Shown here in pieces: positions 1 to 11,068 of a DNA stretch of 64,000 nt. This stretch comes from Palsa-461 sp963768185. GTDB lineage: Bacteria; Actinomycetota; Acidimicrobiia; Acidimicrobiales; RAAP-2. The position numbers were made by a program, and so were the translations under genes. The number at the start of each line of letters is the position of its first letter. Position 1 is the first letter of the stretch. Location of the stretch: contig CAVYGS010000005.1 of NCBI GenBank assembly GCA_963768185.1, positions 434,001-498,000 of the forward strand. Direction: 5' to 3'. The notes under the pieces were generated by a model. It did not search any database, had not been told where the DNA came from, and was given only the letters and a program-made list of their open reading frames with translations.

Positions 1-2
1 CG

Positions 3-455
3 GTCCGCCTCGTCGCGACCGCGCCGCCGACCTCGGCCGAGCTCATCGACCGGGTCGGCCGGACCCGCGGCGAGCTCGAGGTCCCCGCCGGCGTGGCCTC
101 GGCTCTCGAGATCGGCTTCGGCGAGGCCGGCCTCGACATGGTGACGCTGTGGGCGCGGGTCCCCCACTACGTCGCCGCAATGACCTTCCCGGAGGCCAGT
201 GCCGCGTTGGTCGAGGGCCTGGCGTCGATCGCCGGGCTCTCCTTCGACTCCTCGGACCTGCGCCGGGCGGCCGACGCGTCGCGTCGTCAGGTCGACGAGG
301 TCATTGCCTCGAACCGCGAACATCTCGACATGGTCCGCAAGCTGGAGGAGGCCATCGACAGCTCCGAGGGCAACCCGCTCGGGGTCGAGACCCTGCCCTC
401 GGGCGACGAGCTCGCCGCCGAGCTGGAGAAGTTCCTGCGCGGCGAGGACCATTGA
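3..455 (+). CDS. PAC2 (proteasome assembly chaperone) family protein, 5'-truncated
   Basis: The reading frame is open at the left edge of the window, so the N-terminus is missing; about 150 C-terminal residues remain. The segment GLDMVTLWARVPHYVA followed by a helical tail rich in Glu and Arg resembles the C-terminal half of actinobacterial PAC2 proteins, which often accompany proteasome or Pup genes. No catalytic motif is expected in this family and none is seen. It is followed 29 bp later by an LLM-class oxidoreductase on the same strand, so the two may be co-transcribed. Assignment is by remembered family resemblance only; the acidic end (LEKFLRGEDH) looks like a natural terminus. Confidence 0.65.
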   Translation, partial: VRLVATAPPTSAELIDRVGRTRGELEVPAGVASALEIGFGEAGLDMVTLWARVPHYVAAMTFPEASAALVEGLASIAGLSFDSSDLRRAADASRRQVDEVIASNREHLDMVRKLEEAIDSSEGNPLGVETLPSGDELAAELEKFLRGEDH

Positions 456-484
456 GCCGATCGAGCACCCAGCAGGAGGGGCCA

Positions 485-1492
485 ATGAAGGTTGACGGTG
501 CCATCGGGTTCAACAGGGAGGGCGTCGGCCAGGCCGCCGCGGCGGTCGAGGCGCTCGGCTACGACGGCGCCTGGTCGGCCGAGACCAGCCACGACCCGTT
601 CCTCCCTCTCGCCATCGCGGCGCAGACGACCGAGCACCTCGAGCTCGGCACGGCGATCGCGGTCGCCTTCGCGCGCAATCCCATGACGCTGGCCATGCTG
701 GCCAACGACCTCCAGGAGCTCTCGAAGGGCCGGTTCATCCTCGGACTCGGCTCGCAGATCAAGCCGCACATCACCAAGCGGTTCTCGATGGAGTGGTCGC
801 ACCCGGCGGCGCGCATGCGCGAGATGCTCTTCGCCATCCGGGCCATCTGGGATTGCTGGGCCAACGGCACCAAGCTGGAGTTCCGCGGCGACTTCTACAC
901 CCACACCCTGATGACGCCGTTCTTCAACCCGGGCCCCAACCCCTTCGGGACCCCGAGGATCATCCTGGCGGCGGTCGGCGAGCTCATGACCGAGGTGGCC
1001 GGCGAGGCGGGCGACGGGATGATCGTCCACCCATTGACCACCGATCGCTACCTGCGCGAGGTGACCATTCCCGCCCTCGAACGCGGCGCCGCCAAGGCGG
1101 GCAAGACCCGCCAGGACCTGACCGTCGCCTACCCCGGGTTCGTGGTCACGGGCGAGGGCGACCAGTTCGAGGCGGCAAAGACCGCCACGAAGCGCCAGAT
1201 CGCCTTCTACGGCTCGACCCCGGCCTACCGGCCCGTCCTCGAGCTCCACGGATGGGGCGAGATCGGCGACGAGCTGAACACCATGTCCAAGCGGGGCGAG
1301 TGGGAGGCCATGGGCGAGCGGATCAACGACGAGATGCTCGACGCGTTCGCGATTCAGGCCCCGATCGACGAGGTCCCGGCGAGGATCGGCGAGCGCTTTG
1401 GCGACCTGGTCGACCGGTTCAGCTTCTACACCCCGTACCGCATGGAAGAGGACAAGCTCTCCGACGTCCTGGCGAAGTTCAAGGAGATCTAG
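485..1492 (+). CDS. LLM-class F420-dependent oxidoreductase
   Basis: This is a 335-residue luciferase-like monooxygenase (TIM-barrel) family protein. Actinobacterial members usually use coenzyme F420 rather than FMN. The N-terminal strand-helix (EALGYDGAWSAETSHDPF), the SKGRFILGLGSQIKPHI segment near residue 80 and the TPRIILAAVGELM segment near 160 are typical of the F420 branch. The ATG at 485 is preceded by GGAGGGG at 474-480, which fixes the start; the frame is open further upstream but overlaps the PAC2 gene. The substrate cannot be predicted. A second, divergent LLM protein is encoded at 53318-54301. Confidence 0.88.
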   Translation: MKVDGAIGFNREGVGQAAAAVEALGYDGAWSAETSHDPFLPLAIAAQTTEHLELGTAIAVAFARNPMTLAMLANDLQELSKGRFILGLGSQIKPHITKRFSMEWSHPAARMREMLFAIRAIWDCWANGTKLEFRGDFYTHTLMTPFFNPGPNPFGTPRIILAAVGELMTEVAGEAGDGMIVHPLTTDRYLREVTIPALERGAAKAGKTRQDLTVAYPGFVVTGEGDQFEAAKTATKRQIAFYGSTPAYRPVLELHGWGEIGDELNTMSKRGEWEAMGERINDEMLDAFAIQAPIDEVPARIGERFGDLVDRFSFYTPYRMEEDKLSDVLAKFKEI

Positions 1493-1499
1493 CCGGACC

Positions 1500-2144
1500 T
1501 CAGTCGACCGCGCCCGAGGACCCGCTGGTCCGACCCCCGGTCGAGTCGAGCCCCAGCGCGTAGCCCTCGAGGAAGGTCGTGGCGTCGGCCTGGCGCGGGA
1601 ACCGATCGGCCAGTTCGTGGAAGCGCGGCGAGTGGTCCGGGTACACGAGGTGCGCGAGCTCATGGACGAGCACCGCGTCGAGCACCCACTCCGGCACGTC
1701 TCGCAGGCGGTGCGAGAGCCGGATCTCCCCCGTCTCGGCCGTGCACGACGCCCAGCGCTTGTGCTGGTTGGTGACCCAGCGCACCGACAGGGGGTCGGCG
1801 CCCGGCACATAGCGCCGCCCCAGCTGGCGCGCCCGGTCGAAGAGCGCCTGGTCGGAGGCCGCCGCGCCTGGTCGCCGCGACAGCACCCGGGCCACGAGCC
1901 AGTCGACCATCTCCTTGCGGTCGCTCCCACGCAGGTGGTTCGGCAGCAAGACGACGATCCGCCCGTCGCTCCAATAGGCGGTCGCGCTCTTCCGCCGCCG
2001 CTTGGACGTGCGGACCTCGATCTCGGGGGTGACGGCTGGCGCGCCGGACGGCACGACGGGCGCGACCGGCGGGGACGCCGGGAGGCCGGGTCCTTCGTCT
2101 TCGAGGTCGTCGGCGAAGAGCCGCTGCTGAGCGACCTGGTCCAT
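1500..2144 (-). CDS. YgjP-like zinc metallopeptidase (DUF45/M48 type)
   Basis: The 214-residue protein carries the zinc motif HELAH in the context VLVHELAHLVYPDHSPRFHE (around residues 165-185). The two His plus a downstream His/Glu are the expected ligands. The preceding RWASCTAETGEIRLSHRLRD segment is the conserved strand block of the YgjP/DUF45 family. The first 50 residues are Pro/Ala-rich and variable. YgjP-type proteins are annotated as metal-dependent hydrolases; a peptidase activity is assumed from the fold. The gene starts about 10 bp downstream of the leuS stop on the same strand and is probably in the leuS transcription unit. Confidence 0.85.
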   Translation of the reverse strand: MDQVAQQRLFADDLEDEGPGLPASPPVAPVVPSGAPAVTPEIEVRTSKRRRKSATAYWSDGRIVVLLPNHLRGSDRKEMVDWLVARVLSRRPGAAASDQALFDRARQLGRRYVPGADPLSVRWVTNQHKRWASCTAETGEIRLSHRLRDVPEWVLDAVLVHELAHLVYPDHSPRFHELADRFPRQADATTFLEGYALGLDSTGGRTSGSSGAVD

Positions 2145-2154
2145 CGCGCTCTAT

Positions 2155-4635
<2,481 letters not shown>

Positions 4636-4727
4636 CGCCGAATGCTAAATCAGCGCGATCGGCACACCTGCACTCCCGGCCCCCCAACCTCTGCCTTTGG
4701 GGCGGCTGGTAATCTAAACCCTCCCGC

Positions 4728-4801
4728 GGGGGCGTAGCTCAGCTGGTAGAGCGCTTGACTGGCAGTCAAGAGGTTCGAGGGTTCAAGTCCCTTCGCCTCC
4801 A
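4728..4801 (+). tRNA. tRNA-Ala (anticodon GGC)
   Basis: The acceptor stem GGGGGCG (4728-4734) pairs with CGCCTCC (4794-4800, one G-U), with discriminator A4801. D-arm (TAGCTCAGCTGGTAGAG), anticodon arm CTTGA-CTGGCAG-TCAAG giving anticodon GGC, and T-arm GGTTCAAGTCC are all present. CCA is not encoded. The last 12 bases lie inside the left copy of the 15-bp duplication that flanks the adjacent insertion sequence, so the insertion left the tRNA gene intact. Confidence 0.95.
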
Positions 4802-4804
4802 CTC
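4790..4804. repeat. Left copy of 15-bp target-site duplication of the IS element
   Basis: CCTTCGCCTCCACTC, covering the tRNA-Ala 3' end, occurs again at 6070-6084 on the other side of the element. The bases just outside differ (C4789 versus A6069). IS481-family elements are known to make duplications of variable length, up to about 15 bp. Confidence 0.85.
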
Positions 4805-4839
4805 TGTGGTGTCTCAGAGTTTCTGGGACAGACGAACCC

Positions 4840-5999
4840 TCAGAGGGTAGTTCTCGAGAGGGCCTGGTAGTCGACTGACGGGTCCAGGGTGAAGTGCCGG
4901 AGCAGCTCTCCGCCTTCGGTCGCGATCACCCGCACCTCGCGGTCGGCCATCAAGATGAGGACTCGTCGAGCGCGATGGGCCCGTCCGATTCCGACGTGGT
5001 GGAGCCGAGAGCGGTAGCGAAGGGTCACCGTCCCGGTCTTGTCGACGACGTCGTGTCGGACCTTGGTGGCCGGCGACAGCTGGCGACCGGCCGTTGTCGG
5101 CACCGCCTTGTCGAGGACCCGCCACGCCTCCATCGGCGGACACCCGCGGGCCTGATGGGGGCGCTCCTCGTCGTAGAGGTGGGCGAACCGATCGAGCTGG
5201 CGCTGCAGGGCGGCGAGATCCTTGGCCGGCGGACGCCGACGCAGGTAGCTCTTCAGCGTGCGGTGGAAGCGCTCGATCTTTCCCTGGGTCTGGGGATGGT
5301 AGGGCTTGGCGTGTTTGAAGGTGATGCCGAGCGCGGCCAGGTCGATCTCGAGGCCGCTGTGGCTTCCCCGGTAGGCGGCGGTGTAGATGGCGCCATTGTC
5401 GCTGAGCACGCTGGCTGGGAACCCATAGGTGCTGGTGGCGCCATAGAAGATGCGCACCACGTCGGCTGCAGTGGCCACCGGCACCGCGACCGAGGCCATC
5501 ACCGCTCGGGAGTAGTCGTCGATGAAGTTGACGATCTCGACGTGAGCGTCTCCGGCCAGCTGCCAGTGGGTCATGTCGCTCTGCCAGCACTCGTTGGGCA
5601 AGTCGGCCTCGAAGCGTTGCCAGCTCGATCGCGGCCGCTTCTGGGGCTGGGCGACCACGAAGCCCCGGCGGACCAGGACCCGGTGGATGGTGGCTCGGGA
5701 CGGCACCACGAACCCACGGGCCTCCAGGTGGAAGCAGATCGTGGTGGCCCCGGCGTCTAGCCCGAGCTCGACCAGTTGCTTTCGGAGCGAGACGATGGCG
5801 TCCTCGACCCCCCCGCGATCTGGTTGGGGGCCACTGTGGGGCCCCGCTTCTTGGGGGCCATGGCCTCGACCCCGCCCTCCTGGTAGCGGGCGACCTGGCG
5901 CTGAACCCACGACTTGGAGCGCCCGGTGGCGGCAGCCACCTTGCGCATCGAGCGCCGTTCGACCAGCACCGCCTGGGTGGCGTAGAGGGCGAGATCCAT
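4840..5999 (-). CDS. IS481-family transposase, read in two frames (-1 shift needed)
   Basis: The N-terminal helix-turn-helix part runs from ATG 5999 (MDLALYATQAVLVERRSMRK...) in one frame. The rve/DDE catalytic core and C-terminus continue in the next frame (VEDAIVSLRKQLVELG onward) to the stop at 4840. The join lies at a run of seven C on the + strand (seven G in the mRNA) at 5808-5814; continuous reading would need eight. DDE residues are visible as WQSDMTHW, VLSDNGA and HPQTQGKIERFHRTLK. The combined product is about 385 residues, normal for the family. Single-frame transposases are the rule in IS481, so this is either a one-base loss or a programmed -1 shift on G7. Confidence 0.85.
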
Positions 6000-6019
6000 G
6001 CGGACACCTCAGCATCAGG

Positions 6020-6063
6020 TGTCCCAGAAATGCTGAGACATGGTGTCCCAGAAACCCTGAGAC
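6020..6063. repeat. Two tandem transposase-binding-like repeats at the IS right end
   Basis: TGTCCCAGAAATGCTGAGAC (6020-6039) and TGTCCCAGAAACCCTGAGAC (6044-6063) differ at two positions and are spaced 24 bp apart. The inner copy sits just upstream of the transposase start codon, so the element's own promoter and the binding sites overlap. Confidence 0.75.
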
Positions 6064-6069
6064 CTCAGA

Positions 6070-6084
6070 CCTTCGCCTCCACTC
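6070..6084. repeat. Right copy of 15-bp target-site duplication
   Basis: Identical to 4790-4804; it carries the last bases of the tRNA-Ala gene as a non-functional tail. The remaining sequence to 6277 holds no recognisable gene and must contain the Nudix gene promoter. Confidence 0.85.
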
Positions 6085-6277
6085 ACGGATTGCAGCAACG
6101 GCCTCGGCACACGACCCTGCGAAGCCCCAACCTCTCGGGTTTGCGTGGCGCCGGTCACGCCCGTGTCGGTAACCCTCCATATCAAACGGGGCCGCCACCT
6201 CCACCCTGGGACGAACCCTCAAGCACGTACGTCTTGGTGGCCATACCAATGGGTCGGGTTGGTACTCTCGACCAGCG

Positions 6278-6754
6278 ATGCTGCCTCGAGAGGAGTACCT
6301 CGCTCAACTACCGAGAAAGGTGGCGGGCGCTGGCGCCTTGATCACGGACGATCGCGGTCGGGTGCTGGTCGTAAAGCCGAGGTACAAGGCGGCCTGGGAG
6401 GTGCCCGGCGGCACCGTCGAGCGCGGCGAGTCGGCACGTCGCGCCTGCACCCGAGAGCTCGCTGAGGAACTCGGTCTGCACCTGCACGTTGGACAACTCC
6501 TCGTCGTGGAGCACCAAACGCTGATCGATGACAAGGGTGACTCGATCATGTTCGTCTACGACGGCGGCGTACTTGTTGATGTGACAAGACTCTCACTGCC
6601 TGGCGACGAGTTAGAGACTGCCGACTTTGTCGCCGCTGACGAACTCGATGCTTACCTTCCCACTCGTCAGACCAGGCGCATACGGGCAGCAATCAACGCC
6701 CGTGCAGCTGGCAGCACGATCGAGATGGTCGATGGCAAGCGCGTAGGTGGCTAG
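6278..6754 (+). CDS. Nudix hydrolase
   Basis: The 158-residue single-domain Nudix protein has an intact Nudix box beginning GGTVERGESARRACTRELAE (about residues 46-65) and followed by ELGL, fitting G-x5-E-x7-REUXEEXGU. It would hydrolyse a nucleoside diphosphate linked to another group with Mg2+; the substrate cannot be predicted. The ATG at 6278 is 194 bp downstream of the IS element's right duplication. The local sequence is slightly less GC-rich than its neighbours. It is convergent with the molybdate-type ABC operon, whose last gene ends 26 bp away. Confidence 0.9.
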   Translation: MLPREEYLAQLPRKVAGAGALITDDRGRVLVVKPRYKAAWEVPGGTVERGESARRACTRELAEELGLHLHVGQLLVVEHQTLIDDKGDSIMFVYDGGVLVDVTRLSLPGDELETADFVAADELDAYLPTRQTRRIRAAINARAAGSTIEMVDGKRVGG

Positions 6755-6780
6755 TCCCTGAGTTCTTGGGGGCGCCCGTA

Positions 6781-7489
6781 CTACCAGGGCCTGACCTTGC
6801 CGAGGCGGCTGACGCCGAGGAGGATGGCGAAGGCCACGCCGAGTTGGACGAGCGCCAGCACCATGGCTTGGTCGTGGGAGCCGAAGAAGACGGCGTTGTA
6901 GAGCGCGATCGGCATCGTTGTCGCCATTGGTACCGATCCGGAGACGATCATGGTCGCCCCGAAGTCACCCAGCGCGCGACCGAATGCCATGGCGACACCT
7001 GCGACGATCCCGCGCCGCGCCAAGCGGCAGCGTCACGAGCACCGCGACCCGCCACCGGGACAGCCCCATGGCACGAGCAGCCTGCTCGAAGCGGGGATCG
7101 ACACCGGAGATCGCCGTTCGTGAGAAGCGCAAGCAGTACGGGAACGACTCGACGATCTGCGCGACGACGATCCCGGTGAATGTGAAGGTCAGCGGATGGC
7201 CGAAGAGGTGGACCTCCGCATTGCGGATGGGTCCTGGTCCTCCCAGCCTCGTGAGGAGGTAGTAGCCGACGACGGTGGGTGGGAGCGCCATCGGCAGGCT
7301 GAAGACGGTCTCGATCGCGCCGCGACCTGGGAAGCGGCCTTTTGCGAGAAGGTACCCGAGGGCGATGCCGACGATGGCGACGACGATCGTCGCCTCGAAG
7401 GCTGCGTGGAGCGAGATCGACAGCGGATTCCAGACCCAGGGCGGTATGCCGAGTGCGTTCAGCCACGAGTGCGGAACCAGTCCGGTCAT
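6781..7489 (-). CDS. modB: Molybdate-type ABC permease (second copy), broken by one frameshift
   Basis: This is an inner-membrane permease of the ModB/CysTW type. The N-terminal part reads from 7489 (MTGLVPHSWLNALGIPPWVW...) with GYLLAKGRFPGRG and LPMALPPTVVGYYLL, both characteristic of ModB. The EAA-loop region (RFEQAARAMGLSRWRVAVLV) is followed by a frame break near 7022-7023, where CTTGGCG replaces the expected CTGGCG. The frame that follows completes the family pattern (ARRGIVAGVAMAFGRALGDF). The start overlaps the ATPase stop by 4 bp. It resembles but is not identical to the permease at 8203-8988. Either a pseudogene or a base-call error. Confidence 0.8.
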
Positions 7490-8206
7490 GCTGACTCGGT
7501 GCTCTCCGGTGCACCCGGCTCGGGCTCGGGGCGAACAGGTCGCTCGACGATGCGTCTCCCGGTCACCCGCCCGTCGTCGTAGGCGATGACAACGTCACCG
7601 AGCTCCTCTGCTTCCTCGGCATCGTGCGTCACGAGCACAGCCGGAACTCCCGACGAGATGATCACCTCCCGGATCAGACTTCTCAGCTCACGGCGCACCG
7701 CGGAGTCGAGCGCGGAGAGCGGCTCGTCGAGCAGCACCAGCGCCGGGTCGCCGGCGAGGCCCCGCGCCAGTGCCACCCGCTGGCGCTGACCGCCCGAAAG
7801 CGAGCCCGGTCGCCGATCGGCGAACCCCTCCGCTCCAACCCGTTCGAGCCAAGAGCGGGCGACCGCCCGTCGTGCCCGCCGGCCGCTGGCCTGACGGACG
7901 GCGAGGGCGACGTTGTCGAGAACGGAGCGGTGCGGCAGCAGCAGGCCATCCTGAAAGACCATTCCGATGCGGCGCTCTTGGGTGGAGACGTGGATGCGGC
8001 GGGCACAGTCGGTCACGACACGACCGTTGATCACGATGGTCCCGGTGTCGGGACGGACGAGGCCCGCGATAAGCGCCAGGGTCAAGGACTTTCCGGCTCC
8101 GGAAGGGCCGAACAGCACCGAGATCCCAGACTCCACGGTGAACGGCCACGTCAAGCTCGAACTCGCCAATTTGCCGAGCGACGGCGACCTCGAGCGCGGC
8201 GGTCAT
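7486..8206 (-). CDS. modC: Molybdate-type ABC transporter ATPase (ModC-like), one frameshift
   Basis: Walker A is FGPSGAGKSLT (about residue 35), the signature is LSGGQRQRVALARG, Walker B is ALVLLDEPLSALD and the H-loop is VTHDAEEAEELG. ATG 8206 opens a frame encoding the ModC-like N-terminus (MTAALEVAVARQIGEFELDVA). The rest lies in the frame beginning ...FTVESGISVLFG, so one extra base sits near 8144 (GTGGCCGTTCACC). A shorter in-frame start exists at 8169 but would lose the first strand. The protein is about 240 residues and lacks the C-terminal TOBE domain of classical ModC. Gene lies between two permease genes, overlapping the downstream one. Confidence 0.82.
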
Positions 8207-8988
8207 GTCCGACTCCGGCCGAGCAGCCCGACACCGGTCATCGCCGTGATCGCCATCAGGACCAGGATCAGGAGCATCGTGTTCCGCTCAGGGGTGGTGA
8301 ACGAGTCGAGGATCGCGAGCGACAGCGTGCGCGTCTTGCCGTTGATGTCGCCGCCGACCATCAGCGTGGCCCCGTATTCGCCGAGGGCGCGGGCGCATCC
8401 GATCGTCAGCCCGGCGGCGATGCCCCGTCGAGCGAGCGGGAGCGTCACCTGCAGCGCGACCCGCCAATTGGGTAGACCCATCGTCCGCGCGGCCTGCTCG
8501 ATCGAGGGGTCGACCCCTTCGATGGCGGCACGAGCGGCCCGCATGCAGAACGGGTAGGCGGCCACCGTCGCGGCAACGATGCACCCAGTGACGTTGTAGA
8601 CGAGCACGTGGCCGACGACGCGCGTCAGAAACCCGCCGACCCGGGTCCCAGGGGACAGCACCTCGAGCAGGTAAAAGCCGATGACCGTGGGCGGGAGGAT
8701 GATCGGAAGGCTTCCGATGGTTTCGAGCACGTTCCGGCCTGGGAAGCGACCCTTCGCAAGCACGTACCCCGAGGCGATCCCCGTGATCCCTGCGATGACC
8801 GTGGCCGGGAGTGCGACGCGCAGCGACAGCAGGAACGGGCCCGAGACGACGTCCCAGTAGGCGATAGACCCCGCCATGAGGTGGGCGACCCCGAACCCGA
8901 GTCCAAAACCCACGAGCACCGCGACAACGACGACGGCGGCCTTCTGCTTACCTCCGAGCGTCTGCGCAAACTCGCGCATCCGCTTCAT
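8203..8988 (-). CDS. modB: Molybdate-type ABC permease (first copy)
   Basis: The intact 261-residue membrane protein has about six transmembrane helices. GYVLAKGRFPGRNVLETIGS, LPIILPPTVIGFYLL and the EAA loop SIEQAARTMGLPNWRVALQV match ModB. It ends overlapping the ATPase start by 4 bp and starts just after the binding-protein stop (9009), so the four genes form one operon read leftwards. Together with the broken paralogue at 6781-7489 it implies a heterodimeric membrane channel; standard ModB works as a homodimer. Confidence 0.88.
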   Translation of the reverse strand: MKRMREFAQTLGGKQKAAVVVVAVLVGFGLGFGVAHLMAGSIAYWDVVSGPFLLSLRVALPATVIAGITGIASGYVLAKGRFPGRNVLETIGSLPIILPPTVIGFYLLEVLSPGTRVGGFLTRVVGHVLVYNVTGCIVAATVAAYPFCMRAARAAIEGVDPSIEQAARTMGLPNWRVALQVTLPLARRGIAAGLTIGCARALGEYGATLMVGGDINGKTRTLSLAILDSFTTPERNTMLLILVLMAITAMTGVGLLGRSRT

Positions 8989-9008
8989 AAGCGAGGTTCG
9001 CGATTCAG

Positions 9009-10512
9009 CTAGCTGATCGGGTCATAGCCGAAGGTGGCCAACACGGCCTGTCCCTTGGCGGAAAGCAGGTAGTGGATGAACGCCAGGGCAGATTTGCCGT
9101 CGGCGCTCGTCAGGTCGGCGGCGGCACCCTGACCCTGGTCGTCGTTTTCGACGACGACCCACTGCCGGATCGGCTGGTAGTAGCCGTGCTGCCCGACCAG
9201 GGTCTTCGGGCTGCCTGCGCCACCCTTCCCGAAGTTTCGGGAGCTGATCTTGGCCGCGACGTTGTCGTGCATTCCTGCGACGTAGTCCTGGTCGGTACAG
9301 GACTCGGTGCTGGAAATGCGGGCCGTCCAGCCATTCGAAACGGTTGCGTCTGCGACACGCGCGACGCCGCAATCGGGGACCTCGGCCCAGAAGTCGGTGT
9401 CGTTGCCGCCGGGAGAGACCACGAACGACTTCGGAAGCAGCGCGATCTGCGAAGTGCCGGCGACGACAGTGTCCTGCGTGTAGGTCACGTTGTCGCCGAA
9501 GATGATCGGCAGCGAAGGGTCGGAGTAGTTGCCGTTCCCGTTCTGCCCGCCCGAGGAGGAGCTCGTGGTGTTGAAGTTGTCCAGGCTGGACCCCTTGTCG
9601 GTCATCTGGTCGATCTCCGCGCATGCCTGATCGGACGCGGTCGCACCGAGGGCCCTGTGTGGATGGGCGTGGTAGTACCCGACGGCCGCGACGTAGAGCG
9701 CCTCCATCCCCGCGAGCCCATACGGAGCGTTCGGCGCGACATTCGACGGACCGCAGCCGGTGTTTGCGAAGTTCCAGCCGTTCTTCGGGTCGGCAATGGC
9801 GAGATACCCGCCGACATTCTGAGCCGCGGTACCTCCGTAGGCCTTGTTCGTGTGGGCGAGGAGATCACTCCACACCTGGGCCATGGTGGACGGCGCTTCC
9901 GTCGCCCCGCTCTTGGTGAAGTAGCCGCTCACCGGCTCCGCGCACGTGGGAGCGCCCTGTGCCGGAGCGAGCGTCGTGCCGCCGCTCCTGCACGAGAAGA
10001 TCACGAGACGGCCCGTTGTGTACTGCGCCCGGGTCGAGCCGATGCCGGGGCACGACGTGCCGTCGTTGTTGCCGCCGTTCGCCGCGGAGTACGTCGCTGA
10101 GTGCGGGTCGATGCACTGGCCGACGGCGTACTTCGGCACCGCACCCTTGTTCTTGGCCGCAGTGGCACCCTGCGGGAATCGTGTTGTCGACGTTCGCCTC
10201 GTCAGCGGACGCGAACAGGGCAAAGCCGGCGGGAGAGTTCCCGGTGCCGTTCGATGCGTAATCGACGCCGCCGTCGATCTCTCCGGCAAGATGGCCGGAA
10301 CCGCCGAAGCTGAACGTCACGGTGTTTCCGCCGTTGGCGGTCTGGACGAAGTTCTGCGTCATGAAGTCAAACGCCGGCTCGGTGTTCGACGCAGCAAGGA
10401 AGGTCGTGCCAGTCGATTGGGCTGACGCCGAGCCAACGCCAACCCCCACGGCGCCGGCGAGGACGAGCCCTGCGGCGCCGACGAAACCAGCGAATGAGAC
10501 CTTCTTGAACAC
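9009..10512 (-). CDS. modA: Molybdate-type substrate-binding protein with large insertions, one frameshift
   Basis: GTG 10512, preceded by GGGAGGGGG, begins a signal peptide (MFKKVSFAGFVGAAGLVLAG...SASA). ModA landmarks follow: FGGSGHLAGEIDGG and FASADEAN near residue 95, LAIADPKN with APYGLAGMEAL further on, GDNVTYTQDTVVAGTSQIAL, and a C-terminus ending AFIHYLLSAKGQAVLATFGY. The reading frame breaks near 10175 (GATTCCCGCAGGG, one extra C). At about 500 residues it is roughly twice the length of ModA. The extra sequence includes Cys pairs and Ser/Gly-rich stretches, and one insertion splits the IADPK-APYG motif. Ligand identity (molybdate, tungstate or other oxyanion) is inferred from the operon. 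Confidence 0.75.
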
Positions 10513-10747
10513 AAAACCCCCTCCCTGCGTGGCTCCGCCAGGTGCAGAGGCGGCAGGGCCTTCTGAAGATAGAGGTCGGCAGGTTCGGTGGTCAAGGAAA
10601 TACACAACTTGTACGCCCACCAAGTGGGCAAATCTGGTGCGAATCTCATGTTTTCCTCGTAAATCGGTTTTCGACGTACGTTCTCACCGGCAGGGGACCC
10701 GAGAACCACCCGTGGACGACGACCTCAATGCTGCGAGCGAGGTCCCT

Positions 10748-11068
10748 TCAACCGGCCGGCGACTGGTAGGCCGGGGAGCCGATGACGATCGTCCCGCAGT
10801 GCTTCCCGGGGACGTACACCACCGAGTTGTAGACCGGCTTGAACGTGAGCAAGCCCTCTCTTCGCAGCGTCGAGATCGACGCGTACTTGCCGTATCTCAT
10901 ACAGCTCATCTTCTCCGCGCTCATGATCGTTGCACTCTCGGCCCCGATGGCCCCGGTCGTTCCTTTGTTCGTGGTCGCGCCTGACAGCACAAAGACCGCG
11001 AAACCAATCATAAAAGAGAGAGCCAGAACGGCTCCAAGAAGGTGGCGAAAGGAGAGCTTCTTGAACAT
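10748..11068 (-). CDS. Small exported or membrane-anchored protein, unknown function
   Basis: The 106-residue protein has a basic start and one hydrophobic helix (MFKKLSFRHLLGAVLALSFM), then a soluble part with two Cys. GKYASISTLRREGLL followed by a short beta-like tail weakly recalls the variable region of pseudopilins, but no prepilin cleavage motif is evident. GAGGAA upstream of ATG 11068 supports the start. Its first residues MFKKLSF echo the start of the binding protein (MFKKVSF). It stands alone between the ABC operon and the divergent regulator. The 235 bp between it and the binding-protein gene holds no further gene. Confidence 0.6.
   Translation of the reverse strand: MFKKLSFRHLLGAVLALSFMIGFAVFVLSGATTNKGTTGAIGAESATIMSAEKMSCMRYGKYASISTLRREGLLTFKPVYNSVVYVPGKHCGTIVIGSPAYQSPAG

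Larger units (their letters stand above)
4805..6069 (-). mobile_element. IS481-family insertion sequence, about 1,265 bp
   Basis: The element is bounded by a 15-bp direct duplication. Its ends are imperfect inverted repeats: the core GTCTCAGAGTTTCTGGGACA at 4811-4830 matches the inverted core at 6044-6063 at 19 of 20 positions. A further inverted copy of the core lies just inside the right end at 6020-6039, so the right end has two tandem copies. It encodes one IS481-type transposase in two frames. Insertion is directly against the 3' end of tRNA-Ala. The copy 3' of the element carries only the tRNA tail. Confidence 0.88.
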
